DNA from: Spirochaetales bacterium
GTDB taxonomy: Bacteria > Spirochaetota > Spirochaetia > Sphaerochaetales > Sphaerochaetaceae
Assembly (NCBI GenBank): GCA_012519125.1
Contig: JAAYQY010000401.1
Coordinates: forward strand, 1 to 14,464
Reading direction: 5' to 3'
DNA length: 14,464 nucleotides
Shown piece by piece: positions 1 to 6,904 of the stretch. The translations under genes and the position numbers were made by a program. Below the pieces are notes generated by a model. That model had not been told where the DNA came from. It saw only the letters and a program-made list of their open reading frames with translations, and made no database searches. How positions within the stretch are numbered: position 1 is the first letter of the stretch; each line of letters opens with the position of its first letter.

Positions 1-699
1 CTGCAGCGAGCCGTCAAACCCAGCCGCCATGCGATCATCAGTGGTGAAGCTCAGCATCTCTCCCGTCTCGGCGAAAGTGAACACCCCGCTTCCTTCCATG
101 CCAAATGCACGGATGGTTGCCTTGACCTCCAGTGCAGACAGCTCCTCCCACTCAATGAGCGGACTCAAGGCGACCGAGGGAAGAAAGAAAGCCTCGGCAA
201 GGTAGGTGACCAAACAGGCTCTGTCCATGTGCTCACCCTTCTGGTTGAAGAGGCGGAAGAACTTGGCAAGATAGCCTTCCATTGCCCCCACCCCCTGTGC
301 ATAGGAGTCCAAGCCTTCGAAGGGAAGGTGATGGATGGAGGAGAGAATCTGGGCATATCGCAGTGGTTGTTCGGCGCCATTGAGCTGGGTATAGGTGATG
401 ACCACCCAATCCTTGCCCTGACCGAGGGAGAAGTCGGCTTTCTCGAACACCGCCTTCAGACCGCTCATCTTCGGCTTTCCGATATACCCTCCCTTGAGGA
501 AGAAATCTCTCACCGCCTGAGGCTTATCCTCAAGATCCTCCAAGGTGAAGAGTCCTTGGGAAGAGGCCATGGTTGCAAGGAAATCCTGCTCAATACGGGA
601 GAACTTGCGCTGCACTGTTGAAGGAAGAAGAAGCATCACGAGAATCACCGCCACCAGCAGAATACCAACAATCGCCACCACCTTACTGCTCCTTCGCAT
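1..699 (-). CDS. DUF6544/DUF6920-like membrane-anchored protein, 3' end beyond window
   Basis: An open frame of 233 codons runs from ATG at 699 to base 1 with no stop, so the C-terminus lies outside the window. Residues about 7-25 form one hydrophobic segment after a basic MRRSSK start, suggesting a signal anchor with the rest outside the cytoplasm. The body contains the run IGKPKMSGLK, then LVTYLAEAFFLPSVAL and a following WEE, then GSGVFTFAETGEM with a trailing DDR. This order resembles, from memory, the DUF6544 (DUF6920) family of unknown function. The start overlaps the end of the marR gene by 17 bp, so the two are very probably co-transcribed and the MarR protein likely controls it. A GGAG lies about 8 bases upstream of the ATG. 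The family assignment is recall, not a search. No biochemical role can be stated. Confidence 0.8.
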   Translation of the reverse strand, partial: MRRSSKVVAIVGILLVAVILVMLLLPSTVQRKFSRIEQDFLATMASSQGLFTLEDLEDKPQAVRDFFLKGGYIGKPKMSGLKAVFEKADFSLGQGKDWVVITYTQLNGAEQPLRYAQILSSIHHLPFEGLDSYAQGVGAMEGYLAKFFRLFNQKGEHMDRACLVTYLAEAFFLPSVALSPLIEWEELSALEVKATIRAFGMEGSGVFTFAETGEMLSFTTDDRMAAGFDGSLQ

Positions 700-1141
700 A
701 CTTCGACTCCATCTCACTCAGATTCCCATGCCACCGATCCAAAAGCTGTACCAAGGTCTTCAATTCCTCATCGGAAAAACCCTTGTAAAAGAAGTGCAGG
801 AACTCTCGTTCTGCTTCCTCCCTTCCCCTTAAGTGAACCAAGCATGCCTCGGTAGGACTCAGCTCCACAACCCGCCTGTCCTGCTCGGACTGCCTGAGAC
901 TCAGAAAGCCCTTCTCTTCCAGGATTGAGGCCATCTTCTTCACATTCTGCCTGCTACTGCCCAAGTGGGAAGCAAGCTCTGAAAGAGTTGCCTTGGCATT
1001 CGGCTGCTTGAACAGGACTGCGAGCAGCAGCCACTGCTTGGTGGTAATCGCTTCATCCAGCCGGTCACCTACCAGTTGCAGATGGTTGGCTAGCAGGAAC
1101 AGAGAGCCGAAAAGATGTGCTTGCATTATGTGGGTGTCCAT
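683..1141 (-). CDS. MarR-family transcriptional regulator
   Basis: A 152-residue protein of normal MarR size. It has an N-terminal helical region, then a winged helix-turn-helix: TLSELASHLGSSRQNVKKM at about residues 52-70 includes the recognition helix, and QDRR at 87-90 is the conserved wing signature (DxR). The C-terminal helices would complete the dimer interface. The start at 1141 is chosen because AGAGGAG sits six bases upstream. A longer in-frame start at 1237 would put the promoter and operators inside the coding region and is rejected. The gene is divergent from a CadD-like transporter gene and overlaps a downstream DUF6544-like gene by 17 bp. Tandem operators in its own promoter point to autorepression. 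The ligand is unknown. MarR proteins usually sense small phenolic, oxidant or antibiotic-like molecules. Confidence 0.92.
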   Translation of the reverse strand: MDTHIMQAHLFGSLFLLANHLQLVGDRLDEAITTKQWLLLAVLFKQPNAKATLSELASHLGSSRQNVKKMASILEEKGFLSLRQSEQDRRVVELSPTEACLVHLRGREEAEREFLHFFYKGFSDEELKTLVQLLDRWHGNLSEMESKYAKEQ

Positions 1142-1152
1142 AACGTCTCCTC

Positions 1153-1188
1153 TAGGTAACTGGTTACGTATATTAGGTAATAGGTTAC
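1153..1188. promoter_or_regulatory. Tandem MarR operator candidates, 21 bp apart
   Basis: Two near-identical 15-base units are seen: TAGGTAACTGGTTAC at 1153-1167 and TAGGTAATAGGTTAC at 1174-1188. The first contains a perfect inverted repeat GTAAC-TG-GTTAC; the second has one arm changed (GTAAT). They start exactly 21 bp apart, about two helical turns, so two dimers would bind the same DNA face. One copy fills most of the -35/-10 spacer of the marR promoter, and the other lies just downstream of the -10 across the expected transcription start. That placement fits repression of marR and possibly of the divergent transporter gene. Binding by the adjacent MarR protein is inferred. Confidence 0.75.
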
Positions 1189-1198
1189 TCTTTGTCAA
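1170..1198 (-). promoter_or_regulatory. marR promoter
   Basis: On the minus strand a perfect -35 TTGACA (1198-1193) is followed by a 17-bp spacer and a -10 TAATAT (1175-1170, four of six consensus matches). The predicted start falls about 20 bases before the AGAGGAG ribosome binding site of marR. Both operator units overlap this promoter. Confidence 0.75.
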
Positions 1199-1209
1199 GA
1201 CAGCTTGAC
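1194..1209. repeat. Inverted repeat GTCAAG-ACAG-CTTGAC between divergent genes
   Basis: Perfect 6-bp arms GTCAAG (1194-1199) and CTTGAC (1204-1209) flank a 4-base centre. The left arm contains most of the marR -35 on the minus strand. The right arm supplies a TTGACC hexamer (1205-1210) that could be a plus-strand -35 for the transporter gene. No convincing plus-strand -10 follows at 16-18 bp, so that second role is weak. It could be a further regulator site or simply back-to-back -35 elements. Confidence 0.4.
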
Positions 1210-1242
1210 CTTTTCTCTTGCGAAGAAGAGTATGCACACATC

Positions 1243-1836
1243 ATGCAATCGATATTCGTCACTGCGTCGGTCATCTTCATCTCAACCAGCATCGACGATC
1301 TGGTGCTCCTTATGCTCTTTCAGGCACAAGCTGGCAAGAAGAGTGAGCGCCTCTCCATTTTGGGAGGACAGTTCGTGGGAATCGGGATCTTGGTGATCAT
1401 CAGCCTGTTTGGCGCCTATTTTGCCACCAGGCTGCTGCAAGGGTGGGCAATAGGATTGCTCGGGTTGCTGCCTCTCTTTCTGGGCATCAAGAGCCTGGTC
1501 AGCAAGGACGGGGAAGAAGCATCTCAGAAAAATCGGGAAAAGAGCCTGCTGGCAACCGTCTCGGCCGTGACCATTGCCAGCGGGGCGGACAACCTGGGCA
1601 TCTACATCCCCTGGTTCACACTCTTGGAGAGAGGCGACCTGTATCTTGCCCTCGGAGTCTTCGCCCTCATGATCCTGCTCTTCTTCGCACTCTCTGCCCT
1701 GCTGGCAGGCCTACCTCAGGTACGGCTCCTGCTCACACGATTCTCCTCAGTCCTGGTACCGGTCGTTTTCATCTTCCTCGGACTTTCGATCCTCAGTGAG
1801 CAAGGAACCTTCAAAGCCCTGCTTCAAGCATTCTGA
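1243..1836 (+). CDS. cadD: CadD-family cadmium/cation resistance transporter
   Basis: A 197-residue integral membrane protein with about five to six hydrophobic segments (roughly residues 3-25, 41-62, 66-84, 103-123, 133-156 and 166-184). Hallmarks of the CadD family are visible: STSIDDLVLL near the N-terminus, GGQFVGIGILV at 41-51, LLGLLPLFLGIK at 72-83 and ASGADNLGIYIPWF at 112-125. Family members in Gram-positive bacteria export or sequester Cd2+. The substrate here could be another cation or small molecule. The ATG at 1243 is preferred because the family begins just before this hydrophobic helix. The only purine-rich stretch upstream (GAAGAAGAG) is rather distant at about 12 bases. This is the only plus-strand gene. 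It is divergent from marR, and its 3' end overlaps the asnB 3' end by 13 bp. Confidence 0.88.
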   Translation: MQSIFVTASVIFISTSIDDLVLLMLFQAQAGKKSERLSILGGQFVGIGILVIISLFGAYFATRLLQGWAIGLLGLLPLFLGIKSLVSKDGEEASQKNREKSLLATVSAVTIASGADNLGIYIPWFTLLERGDLYLALGVFALMILLFFALSALLAGLPQVRLLLTRFSSVLVPVVFIFLGLSILSEQGTFKALLQAF

Positions 1837-3512
1837 GCATACGCATCATCATGCACACCGGCAACTGCACGGCCACTTGGCTCGTTCATCTTACGGAAGG
1901 CAAGATCCCATTCCAAAGCCTTTGCCGTGGAACAGGCAACCGAGTCCTCGCGGGGAACACAGCGCGCCGCACTCTCACTGGGGAAGTGTGAAGCAAAGAG
2001 ACAGCGATAGTAGTACTCTTCCTTGGTGGCGGGCGTGTGGATCGGGAAGCGCTTGGATGCAAGGGCAAACTGCTCATCACTGACCAGGTTTGCCGTCATG
2101 CTCTTGAGCGTATCAATCCAGTTGTACCCAACCCCATCGCTGAACTGCTCTTTCTGCCTCCAGACGATCTCAGGGGGAAGATACTCCTTGAACGCCTCCC
2201 GCAGGATCCACTTTTCGATGCGCTTGTGCTCACCGGCAATTGGGCAGAGCTTGAGATCCGGGTTGAGGTTCATCGCCACATCCATGAAGACCTTGTCCAG
2301 GAAGGGGACGCGCCCCTCAACACCCCACGCGGCGAGTGATTTGTTCGCGCGAAGACAGTCATACAAGTGGAGCTTGCTCAGCTTGCGCACCGTCTCCTCA
2401 TGAAATTCGCGTGCATCGGGAGCCTTGTGGAAGTAGAGATAGCCTCCGAAGAGCTCATCACTGCCCTCCCCACTGAGCACCATCTTGATGCCCATCGACT
2501 TGATCACCCGCCCCAGGAGATACATCGGCGTTGCCGCCCGTACCGTGGTGATATCACTGGTCTCCAGATGGTATATGACATCACTGAGGGCATCCAGGGC
2601 TTCCTGGATGGTAAAGTGCACCTCGTGATGGACCGTACCAAGGTACTCACTGGCAATCTTGGCTGCCTTGAGGTCCGGTGAACCTTCCAACCCGATGGCG
2701 AAGGAGTGCAGGCGCGGCCACCAGGCCGTCTCCTGGTCATCACTCTCCACCCGCTTCTGGGCGTAGCGTGCCGTCACCGCTGCAATGATGGAACTGTCCA
2801 GACCTCCGGAGAGCAATACCCCATAGGGGACATCGCTCATGAGCTGGCGCTTTACGGCAGCCTCCAGAGCCTTGCGAACTTCCTCTATGCTGCCGCCATT
2901 GTCCTTCACCACGTCGTAGCTGGTCCAGGAGCGAGAGTACCACTGCTTGGCCTGTCCATCTTGGCTGTAGTAGTACTGACCGGGCAGAAAGAGCTCGATG
3001 GCACTGCAGACCCCTTCCAGGGCCTTCAACTCACTGGCCACATAGTAGCGGCCCTCTGCATCCCACCCCTGATAGAGCGGAATGATGCCGATATGGTCAC
3101 GGGCGATAAGGAAGGTCTCCTTGCTTCGGTCATACAAGGCAAAGGCAAAGATTCCGTTCAGCTCTTCCAGGAAATCGGGGCCCTTGTCCTGATAGAGGGC
3201 GAGGATGACCTCGCAGTCACTCTGGGTCAGAAACTCATACGTGCCCTCATAGCGCTTTCGGATTTCCTTGTGGTTGTAGATCTCCCCGTTGACTGCCAGC
3301 ACCAGATTACCATCTTTGCTGTACAGCGGTTGACCTCCTGACAACGGGTCGACGATGGCAAGACGCTCATGGCAAATGATCGCCTTCTCTGATGCAAAGA
3401 CACCGGACCAGTCAGGACCGCGGTGACGAATCTTTCTGGACATCGCCAACAGGGTCGAACGCTGACTCATCGCCTTTGCTTGCATGTCAAACATCCCTAC
3501 AAATCCACACAT
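1824..3512 (-). CDS. asnB: Asparagine synthetase B, glutamine-hydrolysing
   Basis: This 562-residue protein converts aspartate, glutamine and ATP to asparagine, glutamate, AMP and pyrophosphate. Its length is close to E. coli AsnB (about 554). The N-terminal Ntn-type glutaminase domain starts MCGFVG with the catalytic Cys2, and has RHRGPDWSG at 29-37 and NGEIYNH at 75-81. The C-terminal synthetase domain has the pyrophosphate-loop motif SGGLDSS at 235-241 and the later GEGSDELFGGY motif. No key residue is missing. The start at 3512 has GGAGG six bases upstream, and Cys2 must follow the initiator Met. An intrinsic terminator between argD and this gene ends about 17 bases before the ATG, so expression from the arg operon would need readthrough. 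A weak promoter (TTGCAT, 17 bp, TACCAT at 3611-3583) may exist in the argD tail. The C-terminus runs past the usual end and overlaps convergent cadD by 13 bp. Confidence 0.97.
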   Translation of the reverse strand: MCGFVGMFDMQAKAMSQRSTLLAMSRKIRHRGPDWSGVFASEKAIICHERLAIVDPLSGGQPLYSKDGNLVLAVNGEIYNHKEIRKRYEGTYEFLTQSDCEVILALYQDKGPDFLEELNGIFAFALYDRSKETFLIARDHIGIIPLYQGWDAEGRYYVASELKALEGVCSAIELFLPGQYYYSQDGQAKQWYSRSWTSYDVVKDNGGSIEEVRKALEAAVKRQLMSDVPYGVLLSGGLDSSIIAAVTARYAQKRVESDDQETAWWPRLHSFAIGLEGSPDLKAAKIASEYLGTVHHEVHFTIQEALDALSDVIYHLETSDITTVRAATPMYLLGRVIKSMGIKMVLSGEGSDELFGGYLYFHKAPDAREFHEETVRKLSKLHLYDCLRANKSLAAWGVEGRVPFLDKVFMDVAMNLNPDLKLCPIAGEHKRIEKWILREAFKEYLPPEIVWRQKEQFSDGVGYNWIDTLKSMTANLVSDEQFALASKRFPIHTPATKEEYYYRCLFASHFPSESAARCVPREDSVACSTAKALEWDLAFRKMNEPSGRAVAGVHDDAYAQNA

Positions 3513-3529
3513 GCGCTACCTCCACACAT

Positions 3530-3570
3530 AAAAAAGGCGTTCCTCGCCCGTTAGGGTTTGGAACGCCTTT
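3530..3570 (-). terminator. Rho-independent terminator after argD
   Basis: On the minus strand an 11-bp perfect stem, AAAGGCGTTCC paired with GGAACGCCTTT (plus-strand 3533-3543 with 3560-3570), is followed by a run of six T residues ending at 3530. The 16-base loop itself holds a small CCC-TAAC-GGG stem. It sits 24 bases past the argD stop and only seven bases before the asnB Shine-Dalgarno sequence. It can therefore act either as the arg operon terminator or as a leader attenuator for asnB. Confidence 0.85.
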
Positions 3571-3594
3571 GTTCTTGGAAGGATGGTATCTGCT

Positions 3595-4791
3595 TCAGAG
3601 CAAAGATGCAAGAGCCTTCTTCACGATTTCCAACGCTAGGTCGATATCCTGCTTCTGTACCACCAAGGGAGGAACGAAGCGAAGCACATCATACCCGGCA
3701 CTGGCTACCAGCAAGCCTTGGGCAAAGCAAGCATCCACCACCGTGCGTGGGCTGACCGTCAGCACCAAGCCGTTGATAAGGCCCATGCCCCGTACGGAAG
3801 TGCAAAGCGTGGGAAAGGCAATGACCAGTTTCTCAAGCTCGGTGCGCAAGTAGGCTCCCATCTCCTCGACATGTGCAAGGAAGGCGGGATCTGAGAGACG
3901 GCGGGTCATCTCATTGACCCCCGCCATGGCCAAGGCATTGCCCCCAAAGGTGGATGCATGGTCTGCAGGCTCAAAGACGCGGTTTGCCTTGCCCACCGTC
4001 AGCATGGCTCCGGCAGGCACCCCGCCGGCCAAGGCTTTGGCGGTGGTCAGCACATCGGGCTGAACCTCATACGCCTGGTAGGCAAACGGTTTTCCGCTGC
4101 GCCCCATACCGCACTGCACCTCATCATAGATGAGCAGGAGGTTGTGTTGGTCACACAAGGCGCGCAGACCTTGCAGGAACTCCTTGGTGGCAGGGACGAT
4201 GCCCCCTTCCCCTTGGATCGGCTCAACGATGATGGCGCAGGTAGTCTCATCGATCAGGGAACTGACACTCTCCAAATCAGTGAAAGCAGCATACGAGAAG
4301 CCTTGGGGAAGCGGATCGAAGTGCTTGTGGTACTTCTCTTGCCCTGTTGCCGTAATCGCAGCATAGGTCCTTCCGTGGAAGGAGTGGACCATCGAGATGA
4401 TGCCGGTGCGGATGGGGCTGCTCTTGTGGCCGAATTTGCGGGCAAGTTTCAGGGCAGCCTCATTGGCCTCGGCCCCACTGTTGCAGAAGAAGACCCGGTC
4501 CATCTGTGCAAGCTTGCAAAGGTTCTCAGCAGCTGTTACCGCCTCTGTATTGAAGTAGAGGTTTGAACAGTGCAACAACCCTTGGTCCAGCACCTTCTGC
4601 AAGGCTGTGGTCAGCCCGCTGTCGTGGTACCCCAGGGCATTGACGGCAATGCCACCGACAAAGTCGAGATAGCGTTTGTCCTCCTCGTCGATGAGGTACA
4701 TTCCCTCCCCACCCTTGAAGACCACCGGAACCTGACTGTAGGTATCCAGCAGATAGTGTTTTCCTTTCTGTATCGTCGTTTGCATACTCAT
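3595..4791 (-). CDS. argD: Acetylornithine aminotransferase
   Basis: A 398-residue class III PLP-dependent aminotransferase that exchanges N-acetylglutamate semialdehyde and glutamate for N-acetylornithine and 2-oxoglutarate, the fourth step of arginine synthesis. Visible motifs are NSGAEANE at 104-111 (cofactor phosphate), SFHGRT at 137-142, EPIQGEGG at 190-197, IYDEVQCGMGR at 221-231 with Asp223 for the pyridine nitrogen, and TTAKAL at 249-254 with Lys252 as the Schiff-base lysine. TFGGNALA at 281-288 completes the family pattern. The ATG at 4791 overlaps the argB stop in an ATGA arrangement with AAGGAG nine bases upstream. A longer open frame to 4923 is only antisense-free read-through inside argB. 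Family members may also act on succinyl-diaminopimelate or ornithine, but the arg cluster settles the main role. Confidence 0.96.
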   Translation of the reverse strand: MSMQTTIQKGKHYLLDTYSQVPVVFKGGEGMYLIDEEDKRYLDFVGGIAVNALGYHDSGLTTALQKVLDQGLLHCSNLYFNTEAVTAAENLCKLAQMDRVFFCNSGAEANEAALKLARKFGHKSSPIRTGIISMVHSFHGRTYAAITATGQEKYHKHFDPLPQGFSYAAFTDLESVSSLIDETTCAIIVEPIQGEGGIVPATKEFLQGLRALCDQHNLLLIYDEVQCGMGRSGKPFAYQAYEVQPDVLTTAKALAGGVPAGAMLTVGKANRVFEPADHASTFGGNALAMAGVNEMTRRLSDPAFLAHVEEMGAYLRTELEKLVIAFPTLCTSVRGMGLINGLVLTVSPRTVVDACFAQGLLVASAGYDVLRFVPPLVVQKQDIDLALEIVKKALASLL

Positions 4792-5678
4792 GCCTGTTTC
4801 TCCTTGGTGACCATGGTGCCAACACCCTTGGTGGTGAAGATTTCCAACAGGATTGCGTGCGGCACCCGTCCGTCGAGGACGTGCACGCTCTCCACTCCCT
4901 TGTCCAAGCCGTCGAGACAGCACTGGACCTTGGGGATCATCCCCCCCTTGATTGTCCCATCGGCAATATAGCCAAGGGCTTCCTGTTCGCTGAGTGTCCT
5001 GAGGATGCTGGCCGGGTCGTCCTTGTCCTTGAGAATCCCCTCCACATCGGTGAGAAAGATCAGCTTCTGGGCTGAAAGCGAGCCGGCAACCGCGCTCGCT
5101 GCGTAGTCTGCGTTGATATTGTAGGTATTGCCCGCTGCATCAACCCCGACCGGAGAGACAACCGGAACAAAGTTGTTGGCAAGCAGCGTTTCCAGCAACG
5201 TGGTATCCACATGGTCGATCTGCCCGACAAAGCCAAGATCCCTGCCTTTCTCATCTAGTTTCCTGGAACAGAGCAGGCTTCTTCCGTCCTTGCCGCTGAT
5301 ACCCACCGAGCTGATGCCTACCATCTGGAGCTCATCGACCAGAGCCTTTCCGATGGAGCCCGAGAGCACCATCTCTGCCACCTTGGCAGTCTCCTCATCG
5401 GTAACACGAAGCCCGTCCAAAAACTGGCTCTGCTTTCCCAAACGCTCCAGCAAGCTGGTGATCTCCTTGCCCCCTCCATGCACCACCACCGGCTTGAGGC
5501 CGATGTACTTGAGCATGGCGATGTCCTGGATGACCGAGCGCTTGAGCTTCTCGTCCACCATCGCCGAACCACCGTATTTCACGACCACTGTGCTGCCGGC
5601 AAACCTCCTGATGTAGGGGATTGCCTCAATGAGCACCTCAGCCTTGAGAATCTCCGTTTCCATCCTATGGTTTTTCAA
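4788..5678 (-). CDS. argB: Acetylglutamate kinase
   Basis: A 296-residue amino-acid kinase that phosphorylates N-acetylglutamate with ATP, the second step of the pathway. Motifs: VVVKYGGSAM at 31-40 with Lys34, VVVHGGGKEI at 64-73, NADYAA at 189-194 for the substrate side, and GGMIPKV at 245-251 with Lys250. The end, HVLDGRVPH then EIFTTKGVGTMV (266-290), matches the C-terminal signature of arginine-inhibitable hexameric kinases, and the leading helix before the first strand is also present. Feedback inhibition by arginine is therefore likely. The start is ambiguous. TTG at 5678 overlaps the argJ stop (TTGA) and has GGAG ten bases upstream. ATG at 5663 gives a 291-residue protein but lacks a spaced ribosome site. 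I give the TTG form, moderately favoured because another gene here (9129) uses the same TTGA overlap. Confidence 0.94.
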   Translation of the reverse strand: MKNHRMETEILKAEVLIEAIPYIRRFAGSTVVVKYGGSAMVDEKLKRSVIQDIAMLKYIGLKPVVVHGGGKEITSLLERLGKQSQFLDGLRVTDEETAKVAEMVLSGSIGKALVDELQMVGISSVGISGKDGRSLLCSRKLDEKGRDLGFVGQIDHVDTTLLETLLANNFVPVVSPVGVDAAGNTYNINADYAASAVAGSLSAQKLIFLTDVEGILKDKDDPASILRTLSEQEALGYIADGTIKGGMIPKVQCCLDGLDKGVESVHVLDGRVPHAILLEIFTTKGVGTMVTKEKQA

Positions 5679-6895
5679 CTTCTGTAATCTCCATTGATCC
5701 TGACATACTCGTAGGAGAGGTCGCAGCCCCAGGCTGTCCCCTCCCCATCCCCGTCAGAGAGTTGCGCCAGCGTGACGATCTCCTTCTCAAGCAAGATGCT
5801 CTTAGCAAGATGCTCATCGAAGGGAAGCGGAGTTCCACCCTTCACCACCTGGATTGTTCCCTTCGCAGAGGAGAAGAAGAGATCGATACCACTGGGGTTG
5901 AAGGATGCCCCGCTATACCCCATCGCACAGAGGATCCTACCCCAGTTGGCATCGCTGCCGAAAAAGGCAGTCTTGACCAAGCTGCTGGTGATGACCGAAC
6001 GGGCGAGGGTCTGGGCGGTGATTTTGTCCATTGCGCCTTTGACCTGAACCTCCAGGAACTTACCTGCGCCTTCCCCATCGCGCACGATGGCTTTGGCAAG
6101 GGAGGTATGCACTTCCAAAAATGCTTCTACAAACACCTCCCACTCAGGGTGGCTGGGAGAGAGGGGTGAGATTCCGCTCATCCCGTTTGCAAGCACCAGG
6201 ACGGTATCGTTGGTGGAGGTATCGCCATCGACACTGATCATGTTGTAGCTGTCCTGGATCGAGGAACCAAGCAGCGTTTGCAGCACATCCTTGGAGATGG
6301 CAGCATCGGTGGTGATGAAACTGAGCATGGTGGCCATGTTCGGATGGATCATCCCCGAGCCCTTGGCCATGCCGCCGATGTGAACAGTCTTGCCTTCGAT
6401 GGTAAGCTCGAGCGCCACCTCCTTGGTAAACGTATCGGTGGTGCAGATGGCCTGTGCTGCCTCCAAGGCAGCTTCACGCGTGGAAGAGAGAACAGCAGCA
6501 CAGGCTTTGATGCCGGCCTCAATCTTATCCATCGGAAGCGGGACCCCAATGACCCCGGTCGAACAGACAAGGACTTCCTCCTCAGTGCATCCCAACTCTT
6601 TGGCGGCAAGAGCTGCCATGGTTTGGGTATCCTGCTCGCCCTGAGCAGCAGTACAGGCATTGGCATTGCCGCTGTTGACCACCAGAGCCTTCACAGACTT
6701 TGAGGAAGCCACCAGCTTCTGGTCCCAAAGTACCGGGGCCGCCTTTACCAGGTTGGTGGTGAAACTGCCTGCAAACGTGCAGGGCTTTTCACTGACCACC
6801 AGAGCCATGTCCTTCTTGCGCTTCTTGATGCCACAGGCAACGCCATTGGCCGAAAATCCGATACTGGCGGTAACTCCGCCGTCAATCATCTGCAT
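5675..6895 (-). CDS. argJ: Ornithine acetyltransferase / amino-acid acetyltransferase
   Basis: A 406-residue Ntn-type enzyme that moves the acetyl group from N-acetylornithine to glutamate, giving ornithine and regenerating N-acetylglutamate. Bifunctional forms also use acetyl-CoA. The self-cleavage site is visible in KGSGMIHPNMATML (178-191): cleavage is expected between Ala188 and Thr189, making Thr189 the nucleophile of the beta chain. Other marks are NSGNANACT at 74-82, STGVIG at 112-117 and the C-terminal YVRINGDYRS ending. The start has AGGAGGAG just upstream and lies nine bases after the argC stop. No argA or argE gene is seen in the window, which is consistent with the cyclic pathway, but mono- or bifunctionality cannot be read from the sequence. 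Confidence 0.97.
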   Translation of the reverse strand: MQMIDGGVTASIGFSANGVACGIKKRKKDMALVVSEKPCTFAGSFTTNLVKAAPVLWDQKLVASSKSVKALVVNSGNANACTAAQGEQDTQTMAALAAKELGCTEEEVLVCSTGVIGVPLPMDKIEAGIKACAAVLSSTREAALEAAQAICTTDTFTKEVALELTIEGKTVHIGGMAKGSGMIHPNMATMLSFITTDAAISKDVLQTLLGSSIQDSYNMISVDGDTSTNDTVLVLANGMSGISPLSPSHPEWEVFVEAFLEVHTSLAKAIVRDGEGAGKFLEVQVKGAMDKITAQTLARSVITSSLVKTAFFGSDANWGRILCAMGYSGASFNPSGIDLFFSSAKGTIQVVKGGTPLPFDEHLAKSILLEKEIVTLAQLSDGDGEGTAWGCDLSYEYVRINGDYRS

Positions 6896-6904
6896 ACACT
6901 CCTC

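Noticed and set aside
1142..1237. N-terminal extension of the MarR protein
   Set aside because: The extra residues would be encoded by the promoter and both operator repeats. The ATG at 1141 has a strong ribosome site.
2706..3341. A 211-codon plus-strand open frame
   Set aside because: It is antisense to asnB and shows no motif. A shadow frame.
4792..4923. N-terminal extension of argD to 4923
   Set aside because: The extension lies wholly inside argB in another frame, while ATG at 4791 has AAGGAG and an ATGA overlap and gives a normal-length protein.
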